Below, piece by piece: positions 22,639 through 35,103 of a stretch of DNA of 64,000 nucleotides. The stretch's first letter is position 1; each line of letters begins with the position of its first letter. Origin of the DNA: Ciborinia camelliae. Taxonomy: Eukaryota; Ascomycota; Leotiomycetes; Helotiales; Sclerotiniaceae. Location of the stretch: assembly GCA_025890175.1 (NCBI GenBank), contig JANPYM010000001.1, positions 1,957,004 to 2,021,003 on the forward strand, given 5' to 3'. Under the pieces are notes generated by a model. The model had not been told where the DNA came from, did not search any database, and saw nothing but the letters and a program-made list of their open reading frames with translations. The translations under genes and the position numbers were made by a program.

Positions 22639-24303
22639 TTCTGAGTTCATGCAACATTTTTTTGCTTTTTATTTTTATTTTCATTCTATTTTCTTTATAA
22701 CCAAACCTACCTTCCAACCTTGTTTTGTTGTTTGTAGAATTCATTTAGTTTTTGGTGTTGATTTGATACCCAGCCAGGATTTGAAGCGAGAGTGGTGCGT
22801 GCGCACTTCAATTCAATGTTAACAAAGTGTGTGACTGATTTGATTTAACTTGCCCCTTTTATTTTTTGCTTTTGCTTCGGGTCCATCTGAAAGTCTGGGT
22901 GGCGGGACTCTTAACCCCCTCCCCCCTAATAAATTCCACTTCCGCCCTTCTTGCTCATCAAAATCCTAGACTTTATGAAAAAGTAGCTACTCGACGTATT
23001 GGGCATCAATTTTGCCTCACCCTCACTCATCTCACTCTCATCTTATTTGAGGGATGCTCACTTATTCCAACTCTACTCTCTTCTTCATATTACACTACAT
23101 CGGAACCATTCTCCGTCCGTATGCCTTCATCCTCGCCCCCAACGAGAGACCCCACGTGGGGTGGACAAGAATACAAATACCACTTGTTCATGTTTTCGGC
23201 CTGTTCCGTCTTTTGGGTCTGGACCCGAAGTCCAAGGGACAAGATCTTCAAATTATGGCAACACAATGAGCCGAAAAGTATGAACAGCTGGTGCTTGTGT
23301 TCCTTGTTTTCGGGACCTTTTACTCTATTTTCGGCCCGAGACCGTTCTACACCCGAAAGCGATACCAATATTCTCACGACTTCGAGTTTCTTAAATTCTG
23401 AGACAAAAAGTAATCAATCTAATCTATTTTATACTGCCTTATGTAGGCAATGTGCAGGTTCGACAGGTACATACGATTATAAGGCATGTCCTGCAACGCC
23501 CTTTTTCCTTGGTACCTTTGTTATTCCCTATCTACCCGCCCCTATCCGAGACAAACCTGATGCCATGTCGATACCTAATAATAAAACTAATAATGCCGGC
23601 ATGGCATTTGTTCTCGAATTTCTCGAATAGCACAGAAGAGATTGGTGTGGGGCAGACATGGGGAGATGTCGATTTCTTATGTCGTGATACGTATATAAAA
23701 CTTCAAACAATTTAAATTTATCCTATGGGATTGATTGCCGAAGTCATCAATGATCTAGCTAAGTTGTAGCTCTGTCCCGTTTTCACCGCCCTTCTTTTCG
23801 ATGATGGTCCTAGGGCGATGATTTTGAAAGGGGGGGTAGTATTCGCCCTTTTCAGAGCCCCAAATGGTTGTTTACTCGAGTCGGGTATAGAAAGGGGCAT
23901 TTTCCTTGTGTAATTCGAGGAAGTTTTTTTTGGAAAGCACACCCGTTGGGTCGATAGTCAACCATCCGGTTGGTATACAAAAGGGACATATAAACCCCTC
24001 TCTTGGCTTTTCTCATCCTTTATATTAATCAACTTCCTCCCAGAGGTTGAAAATTTCTGTTGTCATAGTTGAAATCACCTTCTACTACTACTGTATTTGC
24101 ATTGCCGGACATTCATACCATCTGTCTGCATTCATTGACCACGTCAAACTCAATACCCACCACTGCTTTGATTGATCTTTTTCACTTTACTACCTCAATC
24201 CTGAAAGTCTCTTAGTTCCTCATTGCCATCTTCATTCATACCAGCTACGTACAAATCACCAATCTCACAAACAAAACACGCTCGAAAATACACCTACTCA
24301 ACA
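22639..24303. other. Intergenic region / possible long 5' leader
   Basis: 1.7 kb between the tRNA and the Ser-rich protein gene. Several overlapping frames lack stops (for example 22866-23630), but they have no good ATG and no recognisable domain. A palindromic CCCCACGTGGGG (E-box core) sits near 23151-23162. A pyrimidine-rich leader precedes the next gene. Confidence 0.45.
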
Positions 24304-24663
24304 ATGAGCACTTCAAGCCAGAAATCCTCATCTTCCTCAAAATCCTCCAAATACCTCTCCACGCCCTCCACCACTTCAAAATCAAATTCGACCTCATCTT
24401 CCACCTCTCGAAAAGCCCACCATGGTTCACATACCTCTCACAACTCTTCATCCTCGCATGGAAAAACTTCATCATCTCGATCATCCCACACGGGCTCATC
24501 AGATCAACAGCACCAGGGTGAAGCCATCCATCGGTATGAGAATGAGCCTAGAGACTACAGGTCTTGGACTGTGGAGGAATACGATACGCATCAGGAGCAA
24601 GCGAGTGAGGAACATTGGGATGATATGGGGAGGGATGTCGAGGGTGTTGAATGGGCGAGTTAA
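24304..24663 (+). CDS. Small Ser-rich protein of unknown function
   Basis: 119 residues, one exon. I choose the ATG at 24304 because it sits in a good fungal context (CAACAATGAG) after a pyrimidine-rich leader; the open frame further upstream has no ATG. The N-terminal 75 residues are almost all Ser, Thr, Lys and His and are surely disordered. The C-terminal 45 residues are acidic with aromatic residues (YRSWTVEEYDTHQEQASEEH), which looks like the conserved part. No signal peptide, membrane segment or known domain. I do not recognise it; the change from basic Ser-rich to acidic argues that it is a real protein. Confidence 0.6.
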   Translation: MSTSSQKSSSSSKSSKYLSTPSTTSKSNSTSSSTSRKAHHGSHTSHNSSSSHGKTSSSRSSHTGSSDQQHQGEAIHRYENEPRDYRSWTVEEYDTHQEQASEEHWDDMGRDVEGVEWAS

Positions 24664-25991
24664 GCAAATCTCACTGCAAAGAAGGGACTGCTGAAGCTAT
24701 TCCTTTATCTCCGATAGCTAGATTTCACGGGTTTGGCGCGCTGGTATCGTGTGATATGAAAAGGAGTATTGGACAATGAAATATTGCGAGCTGGTGCTGG
24801 TACTCCAGATGGGCTTTGGGGTGATGACGGTATTTAATGACGGATTTTACGATTACGATTACGATTTTTCTACGGGTACCTATCTATGGATGAGGATCAT
24901 TCTATTCAACACGGGACTTGGATGAGACAGCGAGAGAAAGAAAGAGATGTATATTAGATACATACACGATCAGCTTCTAGGCTGATCAGATTAGAAATAG
25001 AGATGGATCATCGTCCGGATCCGCTGGGTATGATACACGCATGGAATCTTTTCCCAATTCAACCTTTTCCCAATTATTCTTATTATTTGCCGCACAAAAC
25101 ATTCATCACACCGTGAAATTCACAATGCATCCAGCCTCTAGAATACTCGTCTGCGCGGAGGCGGGTAGGATGTTCCCATGATGATCCTTTCAAAATCGAC
25201 ATTGATCGACAAACAGCTTTACAATTACATCATCCCATGCCGGCATGCCAAGAAAAAACAGACAAACAAACAAGTCTCTCATTCGGATTTCTATCCTGTT
25301 CTGTTCTGATCAGTTCTCCTTGTTCTCCTACATGCCAGCCCGGTTCCGAAATGTATCACGATTACTGTAGTCCCGCCCCGCCCACCATGTAAGGTTACAC
25401 CACATGCAGACATCATATACATGCACTGGTTGAAAGATGTCGTCGGTGTCGGCGGTCTCTTGCATATTGGTACTAAAATGAATACGATTGACATCTTGAG
25501 ATTCATGATCAAGTGAAATAATTGGATTGTTGCTCCCCCGTGATTCCTCAGCCTCCAAAATATCCAATATACTTTGTGTGTAGTCCTATAAATGATGCCA
25601 TCTGGGTACCTGCAATTGGCCGTCTTCAGGCCAATTAAGCGACTAAACTTTGTAGGACTTGACTTTCTGAAACTCGCATACTGTATAATACTACACAACA
25701 GAAAAGCATGCAGCTGAGGCTGCACAAGTGATATTGAAGGATAAGCGCCGTATGCGATGAAAATTAATTTCGGCTTGTGGTATGTCTGGTATGGATGTAA
25801 AATTGATCTTGTGGTATAAATGAAGGAGGGGGGTGGAATCTAGAATGCCCAAATAAACACCAAACGCCGCTAATGCTATCATGATCATGTGGAGACTGTA
25901 GGACTGACATCGTACATATGATCCACTATGCAAAATTGATACACTCTTGTTTAGTGTTCATACATCTTTCTGATTGTCGTTCACTGATATC
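24664..25991. other. Intergenic region
   Basis: 1.3 kb. It contains three tandem ACGATT-type words near 24.85 kb and otherwise AT-rich DNA. Minus-strand frames near 25.3-25.9 kb have no recognisable content. Downstream part probably holds the AspRS 3' UTR. Confidence 0.4.
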
Positions 25992-28292
25992 CTATCCTGA
26001 TCTGGATTTCAGGCCATAAATCCCCTCCTGTTCCTTCGTGACCATCCCCGGACTTCCTACCATAGCATCCTCTCCTCTATTTCCTTTCGGGAAGAATATG
26101 ACATCCCTAACACTCTCTCTTCCTGTCAATACTGCTACCCATCTATCAAAGCCGATAGCAAAACCAGCATGTGGTGGGCACCCAGCTCTTAACGCTTCAA
26201 ACAAATGACTAAAATCAGACATTCTTTCGTCGCTCATTTTTAATACGTTTTTCATGATGAATTTCTGAATTTCGGCCGAGTGAATACGTTTTGAGCCACC
26301 GCCAAGCTCAACGCCGTTGAGAACAAGATCGTAGTGATCAGCTTTGACTGCGAGAGGGTCAGTGAATAGGAGGTCAGCATCAACGCCCGTTTTAGGGGCG
26401 GTGAACGGGTGGTGTGTAGAAGAAAACCCTGATGTGCCTCCTTGGCCAGGATCGGTGGGGTTGGCAGTATTAGGAGTAAAAAGGGGAAAGTCTGTGACCC
26501 AGAGATAATGAAGTCCTGGGGTGGGAGCAAGAAGTTGTTCGGAGATTGCGGCTTTGTAAATTGCGAGTCGAAGTTTACCTAGAGTGGTGGAACCACCGGA
26601 ATGACGAGTATCGGGTCGCGCTTGAAGAATAAGTAGATCGCCTTCGTCAAAAGTGGTTGTGGCATCAGGTCCTCGTGGGTCGACCTTACCGTAGGGAGAA
26701 AGTGGAAGAGAAGCGTATAGGTGTTTCAGGTGCTCGGTAGCTTCAAAACCAAATGCTTGGAGACCTTCCAAGGGCCTTTTGGGATCGAACACAAATATCC
26801 CTGGTGGACCATCTGGATTTTTCTGGAAGGCTTCGGCATCTGCAGAGTCCATAAACTTGCGAATAAACTGCTGTATCTTCCTAGGATTGCCACTAAGCCG
26901 GAATTTACAAGCTTCGATTATGGGATTTTCAATCGAGGTCAGCATTCCCTTGAGGTTTGGTGGAACAATAGAATCCACGCGATGAATCTGTACTAGTTAG
27001 CTTAGCTTGAGGAATGACGATATTTTGTTTACCAAGTCCATAATTCTGAGATCCGGTTTGTCAGACCCATGATGTGTCATGGCTTCCTCATATGTCATTC
27101 TTGGGAACTGTCCCTTTAGTAATTCAGGAGCATCAACAGCCTCAATCCGCTTATACAGTGTCTGTTTATGCATTTCTTTTACGAGCCCTTCCACCGTTTG
27201 CATGACGCCTTGACCGTCCGTCCATGACATTTCCATATCAATCTACTTGGTATTAGCATATATCAACTGTGCCAATTTGACAATACAGTACCTGAGTAAA
27301 CTCTGGCTGCCTGTCCGCACGAAGATCTTCATCCCGAAAGCATTTAGCGAATTGAAAATATTTGGTGACGCCACTTGCCATCAAAATTTGCTTATATTGT
27401 TGCGGGCTTTGAGGTAGAGCATACGCATAACCTGGCTTTCTAGTAGGAACGAGGAATTCTCTTGCGCCTTCAGGAGTTGACTTGAATAAAATGGGGGTCT
27501 CGATCTCATCAAAATCCGCAGAATTTAGATATCCTCTAACTAATTTAGCTAGTTTTGACCGAAACAATAATCTTTGATAAAGATCTGGTTCGAAGCGAAC
27601 CTCAAGATGTCTGGAATCAGGCCCAAACTTCTGGGCAGGTCCAACAATAATGTCCTTAGGAAATGAGTTGATTACGTTGATATCTTCGACATGTATCTCA
27701 AACTCTGGACGGTCCGTCGGAACATCAGACAGTGATGTGGGCGTGACTTTTCCCGTTTGGTCTGGCTTCTTTACCTTGTACTGCAGAATTCCAGTCACAG
27801 ATACAGCGCTGTGTTCCTTGATGCTCTTGAAATCTTCTCCGATATTTGCTTCTTCAGAGTTCTGCTTGATTATAATCTGGATTCCAGCATCTGTCAAAGG
27901 CCCTCGACTTATTCTAGCAAACATCAGTCCTTTACTCAGCTGCTTCTTATTGCGCAGGAAACCAGTGACGGTGACCAATTTGCCAATGTTGCATGGTTGT
28001 GGATCAAGAGTCTCCTTCGGGAAACAGACTGCATAAAATAATTAGCAGTAAATAAACTGTCATGAAGTCAATACTTACAGCTGTTCCTATATTCTTCCCA
28101 GATTGTCTCATTTATGTCAGTGTTAACTTGCTCTTCTGCTACGCCTAATCGAGAACTGGTATTGGTGAAACTTCTCTGGTGAACCGCAAGTGAAGAGGAA
28201 AATCCAATTGTGGGACTCCGTGGTATGGCTTTACGCACACAGAGCAGTCCATTTCTTAGTAAATGCCTGCGATAGCACGATACGAAGGCCAT
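25992..28292 (-). CDS. MSD1: Mitochondrial aspartyl-tRNA synthetase
   Basis: Class II aminoacyl-tRNA synthetase of the bacterial/mitochondrial AspRS type, charging tRNA-Asp in mitochondria. Exons 28079-28292, 27292-28028, 27033-27242 and 25992-26987 join in frame to 718 residues. The N-terminus ([17 protein letters not shown]) is a presequence. An OB-fold anticodon-binding domain follows ([20 protein letters not shown]), then motif 1, motif 2 with [20 protein letters not shown] split by an intron right after it, the bacterial-type insertion domain (about residues 360-560), and motif 3 [13 protein letters not shown] with its ATP-binding Arg. It is longer than bacterial AspRS because of the presequence and an expanded N-terminal domain. 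The start at 28292 is the first ATG of the open frame. Confidence 0.96.
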
Positions 28293-28536
28293 GGCCCAAA
28301 TCAATTCCGAATTATTAGATTCGGTTCAATTTACCTGGAAATTCCATATGAATTGATATCTCGAAGCTCTCCAGGTGTGGTTAGCGTCTCGGCAAATTCC
28401 GCCCCTCAGAATTTTTATATCATCTCGCAAACTTTTCAATTTCTCTTTTTCTTCTCCATCCTTCCAAGTTTTATACAAGTAAGACCCCAACATTAACCTC
28501 TCAACTCATGCGCAATTACTAACGTATATTCAATAG

Positions 28537-28713
28537 ATGATGAAAAGCCAGCGTGTATTATTTGAGTACGATTCCTCCTTTTCGAGCCTGCAAACTCTCC
28601 CTTCACCGGGCTTCAGTGGTCTGCTTGCGAGAACTGGATGGAAGAGTGAAATAAGCGTTCGACACATCCTCCTTGTTTTTAACGGACGCGATAAAGGCAT
28701 CTCTGAACCTTAA
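28537..28713 (+). CDS. Doubtful 58-codon ORF downstream of an apparent leader intron
   Basis: A plausible intron (donor GTAAGA near 28480, branch-like ACTAAC, acceptor CAATAG) ends directly before ATGATG. The frame encodes 58 residues beginning MMKSQRVLFEYDSSFSSLQT. It has no recognisable domain. It is divergent from the AspRS gene. It could be a small spliced gene, or part of the 5' leader of a longer transcript; low confidence. Confidence 0.25.
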   Translation: MMKSQRVLFEYDSSFSSLQTLPSPGFSGLLARTGWKSEISVRHILLVFNGRDKGISEP

Positions 28714-30112
28714 AGCTTGGAAGGCTTCGATTTTTACAATAATTATACAAGCAAGAGCGCGATGGAATGAAACTTGACAATGGTCATCCTCCAGAGCGTT
28801 AACCCTATCCCCCTCGTCGAAGACAAGAACACCAGTATTCCTTTCACCACTTCAATTTCACATTGTTCTCCCAAGAGTGTACTATGATTTGGGTGCTTCA
28901 TTGATAAGTAAGTAAATAATTATTTGAATGTGCGGGGAGAGGAATAGTTTCGAATCTCGAGGTAGGTAGGTGAGGTGTTGACTACAGTTGAGCATACCTG
29001 TTTTGCACAATTTGCGTAAACAGACCAACTTAAATAATATTAAAGAGGCCGTCAAAGTATATGAGATGACGAGTAGGTAGATACACTGAGGTAGGTAGGT
29101 ATGATCAATATAATTAGGTATTAATATATAAAGAGTTTTTTTTTCATACGTCACTATCATGCATGCCATCAGCTACATACCTTATTAGCTGGAGGTACCT
29201 GGTATAAGTTATCGATCGCAATGCAGACTTGCCATCTCCCACGTCGTACCTACCTACCTGGGTACTAATAATTTGGAAAGTCGGATATAATGATTAAACA
29301 GTAGGTACCTACCTAGGTATCTACCTAGGTAGGATTCGTACATACATTGGATACGGACATAATTAAAATAATGGAACCTTTGGAATAAGTGCCAATTAAT
29401 TATCTCCAGCTATCCACTCTCACTGCGAACCGTCCTAGATTAGACTCATTAGAGCACGTGGACCTGGGCACTTATTGAACCGAACCTCGCATGCATAATG
29501 GGAATACATACTATGTAGGTTCCATTGGTACTCACTTTAAGCCTTTGGAGCATCATACCTTTAAGATTCGTAGATATCGCCAATTTGATCATTGATACCT
29601 GGTATTGATTATTGATAGTCCTTCAAATCCTTTCGCAGGGTTTCGTTTCTTCATCAAGTAAAGATATATATATATATATATATACCTATATACATATACC
29701 TACCTATTTATCTATATTCCTTGGTCATCATTTCGATTGAGCACGGCTACACCACGAATTTGCACCTACCTACATTAATGTCCACGGGTCCATTGAGGCT
29801 ATCAAGAGTAAAGGTTACTACTACTACTAGGGACGACAAAGCCGAATGAATAAAACAAGCACACCCCTAGCCGACGACAACTTTCAACACTCCAAACTCC
29901 TTTAATCTCCAAGCAAACTTGCGTGTCACATAACATAACTCCAACACCAATTATATTTACTGCCCCTTTGCTCACTTATACATTCCCGAATACATCCGAA
30001 CCTAAAATAGTATCTATTCAATTTCGATAAGAGGAAACCTGCCAGTTGGGAGTGAAATACTCCCCCTTGGCTATTAATTGTCGCATTGTCGCTGGCATCA
30101 CCAAGGTTTAAG
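28714..30112. promoter_or_regulatory. Long upstream region of the AP180-like gene
   Basis: 1.4 kb rich in AGGTAGGT/TACCTACC words, with near-palindromic TACCTAGGTA clusters at about 29.30-29.33 kb, and a TA microsatellite (29664-29684). Pyrimidine-rich leader sequence just before 30113. No other gene is supported. Confidence 0.5.
29664..29684. repeat. (TA)n microsatellite
   Basis: Uninterrupted alternating A and T over 21 bp, about 430 bp upstream of the AP180-like start. Confidence 0.85.
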
Positions 30113-32281
30113 ATGTCGAGTTCTTTTGAGAAGTCTGTGAAAGGCGCAACAAAGATTAAGGTATGGCATGTTCAACATTGTCTTATATCTCCTCGTGGTT
30201 GAAGATCATATACTGAGCATTATTGTGAACAGGCTGCCCCTCCCAAATCGAAGTACTTCATCCGAATCAGGACCTGTATCGCGGATTTCAAACTAATAAC
30301 TAAACAGATACATCGAACATATCTTAATAGCCACTCATTCGGGCGAAGCGGGAGTCGCTGAAGTATTCCGAGCGTTACAAAATCGCCTTCGAGATTCGAC
30401 ATGGACGGTGGTGTTTAAGAGTTTGATCACAGTTCATTTAATGATCAGAGAGGGCTCCCCAGATGTGACATTGGCATATCTTGCGCGGCATAGGAACATG
30501 CTAGCAATAAGCAGCTTCACAGATGGTGTGTACCCAGACTAGTTCTGCGATTCTTTGTATATGGCTCAGCCATGATAGGCATTGATATTCAAGAGACCAT
30601 GCTAATAAAGCATGGTAAAGTGCAAACCCAGGGACGGAATATTCGACATTACACAAACTATCTGACCGAGCGGGCGAGAGCATTTCGAGACACAAAATGC
30701 GATTTTGTACGCGGTGCCGAGGGAAGACTAGAGAAGCTATCGGTGGAGAAAGGGCTGTTGAGAGAGACGGAAGCCGTGCAGCATCAGATCACATCATTAC
30801 TGAAATGCGACGTATGATTGATGTCCGATTTAGGGTAAACTCTGCTAAACAACAGTGTAGGTTTTGGATAACGAAACCGAGAATGAGATTACGATTACAG
30901 TCTTCCGGATGCTAGTATTGGATCTTCTGGCATTATTTCATGTTATAAATCAGGCGATGATCAACATCTTAGGTACTTGATTTCACTAGCAGACAAGGTA
31001 TTTGCTAACGAGACCGCAGGCCATTTCTTCGAGATGTCAAAACCCGATGCAGAACGATCTATGGAAATATACAGGAATTTCACACGACAAACGGATTTTG
31101 TGGTTTCGTACCTCAGCGTTGCCCGACAATATGAGCATCAAACGCGAGTGGAGGTACCAAAACTCAAGCATGCGCCTGTCAACCTTGGAAAGCAGCTAGA
31201 GGACTATTTGATGGATCCGGATTTTGACATCAACAGAAGGCAATACCTTGCAGAGCAGGAGTCTAGCAAGGGAGGAAAGAGTGGATCTAATGGCTCAAGT
31301 AAGCCATTTACAGTACCCTCTAAGAGCGAGAGTGATGACAGGGCCGCAACTGGACGTTCTTTTCCTGATGCAGGACCAATGTCTTCTTCAAACGCTACCA
31401 CGCAACCCCCTAAAGCACCCGCTGCAGATTTGATTGACTTTTTTGACTCCATCGATACACCGCAGCCAATGCCTACTCAGGTAGGAATTCAGCAGCTACC
31501 TCAATTCAATGGAGATCCTTACCAAATGCAGCAACAGCAATTTCAACAGAACGGATTCATTCAACAGCAATCAAGCTTTCAAGATCCAGGACAATTTGCT
31601 CAACAGCAGGGCTTCAATAGCAATAGTGCCTTCAATATTCAGCCACAAGCACCTGTACAGCAACAACAACCACAACCCATGCAACCACAATTCACGGGGG
31701 CTGGATTTGGAGGCTACACTCCTCAACAAGCCTTCCAACCATCAGGTCTCTCATCCATTCCACAAGAATCAGCCGTAAATTTCCAGCAACAGGGACAGCA
31801 ACAAATGAATTTACAAACTCCTCAGCAGACAAATCCTTTCCGACAATCGATGATGACCAATACTACCGGAATGACTGGACCTTCTTTCCCAGCATCACCC
31901 CCTATTGCATCGCCGGTAAATCGCCAATCAACAAACCCTTTTGCCAAGTCAATATCACAATCACAGCCTTACACACCACCACCTGACCAACAATTCCAGC
32001 AACAACCAATCGCAGCTCCTCTTAGATCAATGCAAACGGGTACTAACCCTTTTGCTAAGAATTTGAATACTCAATTAGCTGAACGGCCTCAAACAAGTGG
32101 CGCCAGCCTCGCACCACAACCTACTGGAAATACAAATCCATTCCGACAAAGTCAATTTGTCAATACTGCTACAGGCATGGGCTGGCAAAACGCCCAGCAA
32201 CCTATAGGAGGTGGTTTAGACCATCTTCAAACGGTTCCTGTATTTCCTCGACCCGGGCAACAACAAGCCTGGCAGCAGTAA
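30113..32281 (+). CDS. AP180/CALM-like clathrin assembly protein (ANTH domain)
   Basis: Endocytic adaptor like yeast Yap1801/Yap1802. Its ANTH domain binds PtdIns(4,5)P2 and the tail recruits clathrin and EH-domain proteins. Exons 30113-30160, 30233-30252, 30308-30525, 30621-30811, 30861-30972, 31020-32281 join to 616 residues; the 20-bp second exon is needed to make the lipid-binding segment KAAPPKSKYIEHIL, close to the K-x9-KxxK-x-HLxxLI signature. The ANTH domain covers about residues 1-285. The tail is Gln/Pro-rich with four NPF motifs (TNPFRQS, TNPFAKS, TNPFAKN, TNPFRQS), ligands of EH domains, and a DLIDFFDS clathrin-box-like stretch. No membrane segment. Convergent with tfb3. Confidence 0.95.
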
Positions 32282-32649
32282 CTGAAGCGAAAATCCTTGA
32301 GTAACCCACAAATATTTTGGATATTATGGTTCACGTGGGTTTTTGTGCTATGATAAGCAATTATTGGTGTTTTGAAGGATCATTACAAGCATGGCGTTCT
32401 GAGGGCACTGGAATTTGAAGATGGGGGCAAGATTTGAGGGCATCAAAACTCATGATGTGATATTAAATTGCCTCTGCCTACTCAAGAGGCATCTGGCTAT
32501 AAGTAACTAATTACAAAGGTCTGACCTTGAAATGTATAACTATCTCCAAATTGATTCCAGGCGCCAGTAACTACGTCATTTATCTTTGAACTCCGTGAAC
32601 CCCGCAAACCCCCCATACCGCCTTTCCGTATTATATATCAGATATCCTA
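32282..32649. other. Convergent intergenic spacer
   Basis: 368 bp between the 3' ends of the AP180-like gene and tfb3. It should contain both 3' UTRs; nothing else is seen. Confidence 0.5.
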
Positions 32650-33741
32650 TCAAAAAACATCATCTAATTCCATTTTATGCTCCAGCTTTATCTTTCCTTT
32701 AGATGCTTGGGCGGCTGCCGTGGTAGCAATAGAAGGAGTCCCATGCTGGGGTCGATCCCTAACCTCATCTTCGATAAAAATTTCTAGACCACTAAAGGCG
32801 TCGAGCATGGCTCTTCCGTAATAATCATGAAGGCTATAACCACCAGCCATATGCTTAGGGTCACGTTTGACACCCTCAATCCACTGGTTTTCATAATCAT
32901 CCTGCAATACGTATTTCGTAGGCGTAAGATCAATACCTCCAAATGGATCGTAGGGTTTCTCTGCCACCGGAGCCTTCTTCTTCTTGAGTCCTCTGATCGT
33001 AAGACCTTCTCCGTCAGCGCTTTCGTTTACAGCACCGATCGTTGCATCCCTCTCTCCCAAGGCTCTTCTCGCCGAACTCTTCTTCAAAATGATCTTGTGA
33101 GCCTGTTGTGTAATAGCCACCGCATCTCCCTCTCCGGTAGCCAATTGATCCAAAATCTGCTTTCGGCTCTTCTCAACATCAGCCTTTTCCTCGGCCTCTT
33201 CTCTCATAGCCGCCAATCTCCTCTGTCTCGCCATCTCCCTCTCTTCCAGTTCCCTTCTCCTCCCCATCTCCACCTCCCTCAACCTCGCAATCTTATTCTC
33301 CTCAATTGCTCCCCGATTCGCCTCTCTAAACCTCCTCAGTTTCTCCTCGGCATCTTGTTTTACTCTGCCTTTCCCATTTACCAAATCAAAAATCAAGTCT
33401 TCCGTCTCCTGTAAATAATTGTTGAAGTCCAGTAATGTCTCGAAATCATCTTCACTACGGTTAAACACCTCACTAACTCGACGTCGAATATCACACTCGC
33501 GTTCGATCGCAAGATCCCCAAAGAACGCAGCCTTGAACCCCTTTTTTCGCAATGTGCGACCGCAGTGAGGAACGGGACAAGGCGCAGGTCCGGATGTGAA
33601 TATGCGGTCCACGCAGGTGGCACACATTTTGTGATAGCATTCTGGGTTGATAAGGAATTGGAGAGAGGGGTTGAGATAACGGTTAGATTTGCAGATGGGA
33701 CAGATATCGTCGGAGGAATTTTCGAGAGGTTTGGACGGCAT
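32650..33741 (-). CDS. tfb3: TFIIH subunit Tfb3/MAT1 (CDK-activating kinase assembly factor)
   Basis: Single-exon gene, 363 residues. MAT1/Tfb3 holds the Cdk7/Kin28-cyclin H pair in TFIIH for RNA polymerase II CTD phosphorylation and repair. An N-terminal C3HC4 RING finger is plain: CPIC at 14-17, CYHKMCATC about 35-43, CPVPHC about 55-60. The family-specific FKAAFFGDLAIERECDIRRR follows, then a long coiled coil rich in Arg/Glu (about 120-215). The C-terminal hydrophobic MAT1 region includes DPFGGIDLTP and GYSLHDYYGRAMLDAFSGLE. Divergent from nudC with only 254 bp between starts. Confidence 0.96.
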   Translation of the reverse strand: MPSKPLENSSDDICPICKSNRYLNPSLQFLINPECYHKMCATCVDRIFTSGPAPCPVPHCGRTLRKKGFKAAFFGDLAIERECDIRRRVSEVFNRSEDDFETLLDFNNYLQETEDLIFDLVNGKGRVKQDAEEKLRRFREANRGAIEENKIARLREVEMGRRRELEEREMARQRRLAAMREEAEEKADVEKSRKQILDQLATGEGDAVAITQQAHKIILKKSSARRALGERDATIGAVNESADGEGLTIRGLKKKKAPVAEKPYDPFGGIDLTPTKYVLQDDYENQWIEGVKRDPKHMAGGYSLHDYYGRAMLDAFSGLEIFIEDEVRDRPQHGTPSIATTAAAQASKGKIKLEHKMELDDVF

Positions 33742-33995
33742 TTTTGTCGGACTTACTGCCCACTCTGTGGTGTGGAGTTGTTAAAATTTAGGTGTTAGGT
33801 GATTCAATTGAAGTTGAGATGTGGATGTGAATGACGACGTAACTAGATACCCGCTACAGCCCGGGAGAAGGCTGACATTTCTAATGTGGCGACAAAGTGG
33901 CTTTGTAAGCAATCCTCAAAGCCTCGTCTACTTTTCGATAACAGAACAGTTGAACGATTGCAACGAAGCACAAATCCTGTACAATAATTGCAAAG
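33742..33995. promoter_or_regulatory. Shared divergent promoter of tfb3 and nudC
   Basis: 254 bp separate the two ATGs, so the two housekeeping genes probably share a bidirectional promoter. No specific factor site could be assigned. Confidence 0.55.
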
Positions 33996-34770
33996 ATGGC
34001 AGACAAAGGTGTGTTCATTCTCTAATACTCACTTTCCATAGTTGTATACTTGAAAACAAGCCTTCACAACTTTTTTTGATTCTCAACTTGCACCCTCGCA
34101 GCTACCCCGCCATCCCCTCCTCGAATATCCCAACTAACCACAACTTTCAGAGCCAACTCCCCAAGAAGAAGCCGCAGCACGAGTAAAGGAAGCGGCAGAA
34201 CAGGCTGCCCTCCCCTACAAATGGACCCAGACAATTTCCGATCTGGACATCACCATCGAGATACCCGGAAACCTCAAGGCTAAAGATCTAATCGTTGATA
34301 TCAAACGCCAATCACTAAAAGTATCCGTCAAGGGCCAAACTCCTATCATTGACGTACGTCCTTTCTTTCCCTCCTGTCTCATTTGCCCCTTTCCTTTCTA
34401 ACATATTGGCTGATAGGATGCACTTCCCCACACCATCCTCCTCGACGACAGCACCTGGACCCTTACCAGCCTCCCCTCAGGCAGCAAAGCACTCGAGATC
34501 CACCTCGATAAAGTAAACAAGATGGAATGGTGGGCACATGTCGTTGTCTCCGCGCCAAAAATAGATGTTACCAAAATCACACCCGAGAATAGTAAATTGG
34601 GAGATTTGGATGGTGAGACGAGGGGAATGGTGGAGAAGATGATGTGGGAACAGAGGGACAAGGAGATGAATGGGGGAATTAGTAGTGAGGAGAGGAAGAA
34701 GAAAGAGATCTTGGAGAAGTTTCAAAAGGAACATCCGGAGTTGGATTTTTCGAAGGCGCAGATGAATTGA
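33996..34770 (+). CDS. nudC: Nuclear movement protein NudC (CS domain)
   Basis: NudC acts with dynein and LIS1/NudF in nuclear migration and as an Hsp90 co-chaperone. Exons 33996-34008, 34151-34353, 34417-34770 join to 189 residues, the length usual for fungal NudC. The very short first exon codes for MADK only and is required because the frame at the second exon starts within a codon. The CS domain (about 25-115) begins [17 protein letters not shown], continues [18 protein letters not shown] and ends [17 protein letters not shown]. The conserved tail has [20 protein letters not shown] and [11 protein letters not shown] at the end. Confidence 0.96.
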
Positions 34771-35103
34771 GTAATTCCAACGGTTGAGGTTGGAGCAAAA
34801 GAGTGCCGCGAAAGGACTCGGGGAAAGGCCTATATTTTTTTGCGATACTCATAAAGATACCTGTTTTATTAGCGAGAACCAAAATACAAAAGCATTATTT
34901 CCCTTTTCATGGAGCATATCCAGTTGATCCATATCCATAGGTATTCATTGGTAAATTGCTCAACGCCCGGGAATTGTTCATTGCACACTGGCCCATTTTG
35001 GGACGCTTTTTGGGTATTTTACATCCCTTTTCTTCATATATCACATATTTTATTTGCAGTCCCAAATATTCTCCAAACTTTGTCCTTCAACATAATTGCA
35101 ATT
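34771..35103. other. Convergent spacer between nudC and swp1
   Basis: 333 bp with AT-rich DNA; probable 3' UTRs only. Confidence 0.5.

Noticed and set aside
22866..23630. 254-codon open frame with several overlapping open frames
   Set aside because: It begins with TTG, not ATG; composition is low in structure-forming pattern; other frames and the reverse strand are equally open, and no domain is recognisable.
32827..33414. 195-codon plus-strand frame
   Set aside because: Antisense shadow of tfb3, whose RING and MAT1 motifs on the minus strand are unambiguous.
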